Below are positions 62,478 to 64,000 of a stretch of 64,000 nucleotides of DNA, one piece after another (positions within the stretch are counted from its first letter, which is position 1; each line of letters opens with the position of its first letter). The notes beneath the pieces are model-generated. The model was not told the origin of the DNA. It made no database searches and saw nothing but the letters and a program-made list of their open reading frames with translations. The position numbers and the translations under genes were made by a program. The stretch is taken from positions 3,467,338 through 3,531,337 of the forward strand of contig OY282457.1 in assembly GCA_958296235.1 (NCBI GenBank), written 5' to 3'. Origin of the DNA: an uncultured Candidatus Binatia bacterium (GTDB taxonomy: Bacteria > Desulfobacterota > Binatia > Bin18).

Positions 62478-62941
62478 AATCCGAGTGCCCGATTCAGTTT
62501 CACGGTATCGATCATGTCGTGCTGCAAGTCACGGATGTCGAAAAGACCCTGCATTTCTACACCACGGTCCTGGGCCTGAGCGTCGAGCGGGTCATCGAGG
62601 ATATGGGGCTGTACCAGGTGCGGTGCGGTCGTAATCTGATTGACCTGCGGGTCCTGCCGGAAGGGAGCGCGCTGGCGGACAAGGACCAGCGTGGGGTCGA
62701 TCATGTCTGCCTGCATATGCACGGTGATTTTGACGCCATTGTCCAGTATCTGAAGGACAACGCCGTGCCGATTACCTTCGGACCCGTCGAGCTGTACGGC
62801 GCAACCGGCTATGGCACCTCGGTGTATGTCACCGACCCGAACGGCCATACCCTGGAGCTGAAGGCGGACTATTCCCAATACCCGCTGAAGACGACCGTCA
62901 AGGGCGCTATGGCCGGGGTGTCACGCCCGGCCGCCAACTAG
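62474..62941 (+). CDS. VOC/glyoxalase-fold metal enzyme
   Basis: This is a 155-residue protein of the vicinal oxygen chelate fold. H14 in GIDHVVLQVTDVEK, HFYTTVLGLSVERV, VDHVCLHMHG and VYVTDPNGHTLELKADY supply the usual His/His/Glu metal site. It could be an extradiol-type dioxygenase or a lyase acting after the Rieske enzyme. Translation is coupled to the preceding small gene. Confidence 0.88.
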   Translation: MKSECPIQFHGIDHVVLQVTDVEKTLHFYTTVLGLSVERVIEDMGLYQVRCGRNLIDLRVLPEGSALADKDQRGVDHVCLHMHGDFDAIVQYLKDNAVPITFGPVELYGATGYGTSVYVTDPNGHTLELKADYSQYPLKTTVKGAMAGVSRPAAN

Positions 62942-63183
62942 GCCGCCCAGTATCGACATCTAGGCGTACCTGTGGTGTGTTTTGTCTCATGGAGCGTCGA
63001 TTTCTTCGAGAATGCCCGATAAGCGACTTCTAAACCCTACCACATTTTAGGGTCTGAATGACCCGGAACGTGACCAGACGCCTCGCCTTTGGATTGCCGG
63101 TCGGACCTTTGAACTGTAGAAAGAGCACGGAGTCAGGTGGCGACCTGTGGCCCACCGGTCTACGGGTCGTTAGGAGAAAGAGC

Positions 63184-64000
63184 ATGGACTTCTCGTTTTT
63201 TATTATCAACCAGACGCCGGCCGGCTCTTCCATGAAACAGATCTACGACGAGAGCCTGGAGCAGATCGAATGGGGCGACCGGCTCGGCTATGACGCCGTC
63301 TTTTTAGCCGAGCACGCCTTTTATCACCACGGCAAACCGTCCCCGCACGTGCTGCTGGGCAATATCGCGGCGCGGACCAAACGCATTCGCCTGGGTACGG
63401 CGGTCAGCGTCCTGCCGTGGCATAACCCGATTGAGGTCGCCCAGGATTACGCCACCGTCGATCTGCTGTCCGACGGACGGCTGGACTTTGGGGTGGGCCG
63501 CGGCTTGTTCAAAGGCGAGTTCGACGGCTACGGCATCCCCTGGGGAGAGGCCGAGGAGCGCTTTAACGAGAGTCTGGATATTATTCTCAAAGCCTGGACC
63601 GGCGAGCCCTTTTCGTATGAGGGTCAATTTTTCAGCATCCCGGAAGTGACCGTGATGCCCAAACCGCTCCAGGAACCGCATCCCCCCCTGTGGCAGCCCT
63701 GCCTGAGTCCAGCGACCATGGAAAAAGCCTTGCGGCGGGGGATTACGCCCATTCTGGGAGCCTCACTCACTCCCTTGGCCGACCTCAAGCAGCTGTTTGG
63801 GCGGCTTGACGCGGCCATGAAAAAGACGGGTCGGACCGACCTGCCGCGGGTCGGCCACCCCTTCATCTACGTGAGCGATACGACCGAAAAAGCACAGGCA
63901 GAAGCCCGCCAGGGCATGCAGTGGTTTCTGGACGACTTCGCCACGATGTTTACCCTGCCCGAGGGAGAGACCTGGCCGGAGACATATCAGTTCTTCGAGC
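63184..64000 (+). CDS. LLM class flavin-dependent oxidoreductase, 3' end outside window
   Basis: The first 272 codons are present. MDFSFFIINQTPAGSSMKQI, GDRLGYDAVFLAEHAFYHHG, TKRIRLGTAVSVLPWHNP, LDFGVGRGLFKGEFDGYG and a C-terminal MPKPLQEPHPPLW block fit the luciferase-like family. AGGAG lies 8 nt before the ATG. It is the third LLM protein in the window and starts a new transcript 242 bp after the VOC gene. The gap holds an ACCCTA/TAGGGT inverted repeat at 63034-63053. Confidence 0.88.
   Translation, partial: MDFSFFIINQTPAGSSMKQIYDESLEQIEWGDRLGYDAVFLAEHAFYHHGKPSPHVLLGNIAARTKRIRLGTAVSVLPWHNPIEVAQDYATVDLLSDGRLDFGVGRGLFKGEFDGYGIPWGEAEERFNESLDIILKAWTGEPFSYEGQFFSIPEVTVMPKPLQEPHPPLWQPCLSPATMEKALRRGITPILGASLTPLADLKQLFGRLDAAMKKTGRTDLPRVGHPFIYVSDTTEKAQAEARQGMQWFLDDFATMFTLPEGETWPETYQFFE

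Noticed and set aside
1..64000. tRNA or rRNA genes
   Set aside because: No T-loop plus acceptor pattern or rRNA-like conserved stretch was noticed; a covariance-model scan would be needed to be certain.

Overview
The window is GC-rich DNA from an uncultivated-type Gram-negative bacterium. The Gram-negative call rests on an outer-membrane porin, a second beta-barrel protein with a signal peptide, a lipobox lipoprotein and a Fur-box promoter. The dense set of Rieske oxygenases, LLM flavin monooxygenase-like proteins, hydantoinase and amidase genes, a NicX-type dioxygenase and a DevR/DevS (MYXAN)-type CRISPR system recalls large-genome deltaproteobacterial, Tectomicrobia or Binatota lineages. 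The exact lineage cannot be fixed from this sequence alone. No rRNA or tRNA gene was seen.

Layout. 1-8000: a CRISPR array with 36-bp repeats and the operon cas6-cas3-cas8-cas7-cas5 on the minus strand, with no cas1/cas2/cas4 in view. A clear ribosome binding site inside cas8 suggests a separately translated Cas11 small subunit. 8000-10150: two direct copies of a roughly 410-bp element flank a GYD-domain gene; the second copy sits inside a broken amidase gene. 10150-15200: a Rieske oxygenase, an OPT transporter and a two-gene ATPase/TOPRIM module that looks like a defence system. 15385-19500: a hyuA-hyuB pair. 19600-28800: a DUF547 protein, a secreted protein, a beta-barrel protein, a TVP38-disulfide-reductase fusion, a purine-type permease with a C-terminal domain, YciI, a GT87-like membrane glycosyltransferase and a nitroreductase.

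28900-33000: a Fur-box promoter leads into a porin, an FMN-binding protein, a four-helix membrane protein and ApbE, a candidate iron-responsive extracytoplasmic flavin electron-transfer unit. 33200-36300: a small defence-like island with an SRA-HNH nuclease, a DUF2797 protein, a Cas2/SinR-like small protein and a coupled membrane protein, followed by a relic of a disulfide reductase gene. 36300-47000: catabolic genes (DAO-type oxidase, Rieske, M29/NicX-like, APC permease, LLM, amidohydrolase, PDH-E1-like) with an orphan VapB antitoxin.

47000-52250: a surface-polysaccharide segment with a deacetylase-like lipoprotein, a methyltransferase, one intact large glycosyltransferase and three broken glycosyltransferase pieces, one behind a 14-base G tract. 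52200-52750 is a nest of dispersed palindromic repeats. 52750-56200: metallophosphoesterase, DyP peroxidase, YfbR nucleotidase and an atypical Nramp transporter. 56200-64000: a second catabolic set (LLM, CoxL-like molybdenum hydroxylase, NicX, Rieske, VOC, LLM) consistent with N-heteroaromatic breakdown; the last gene runs off the right edge.
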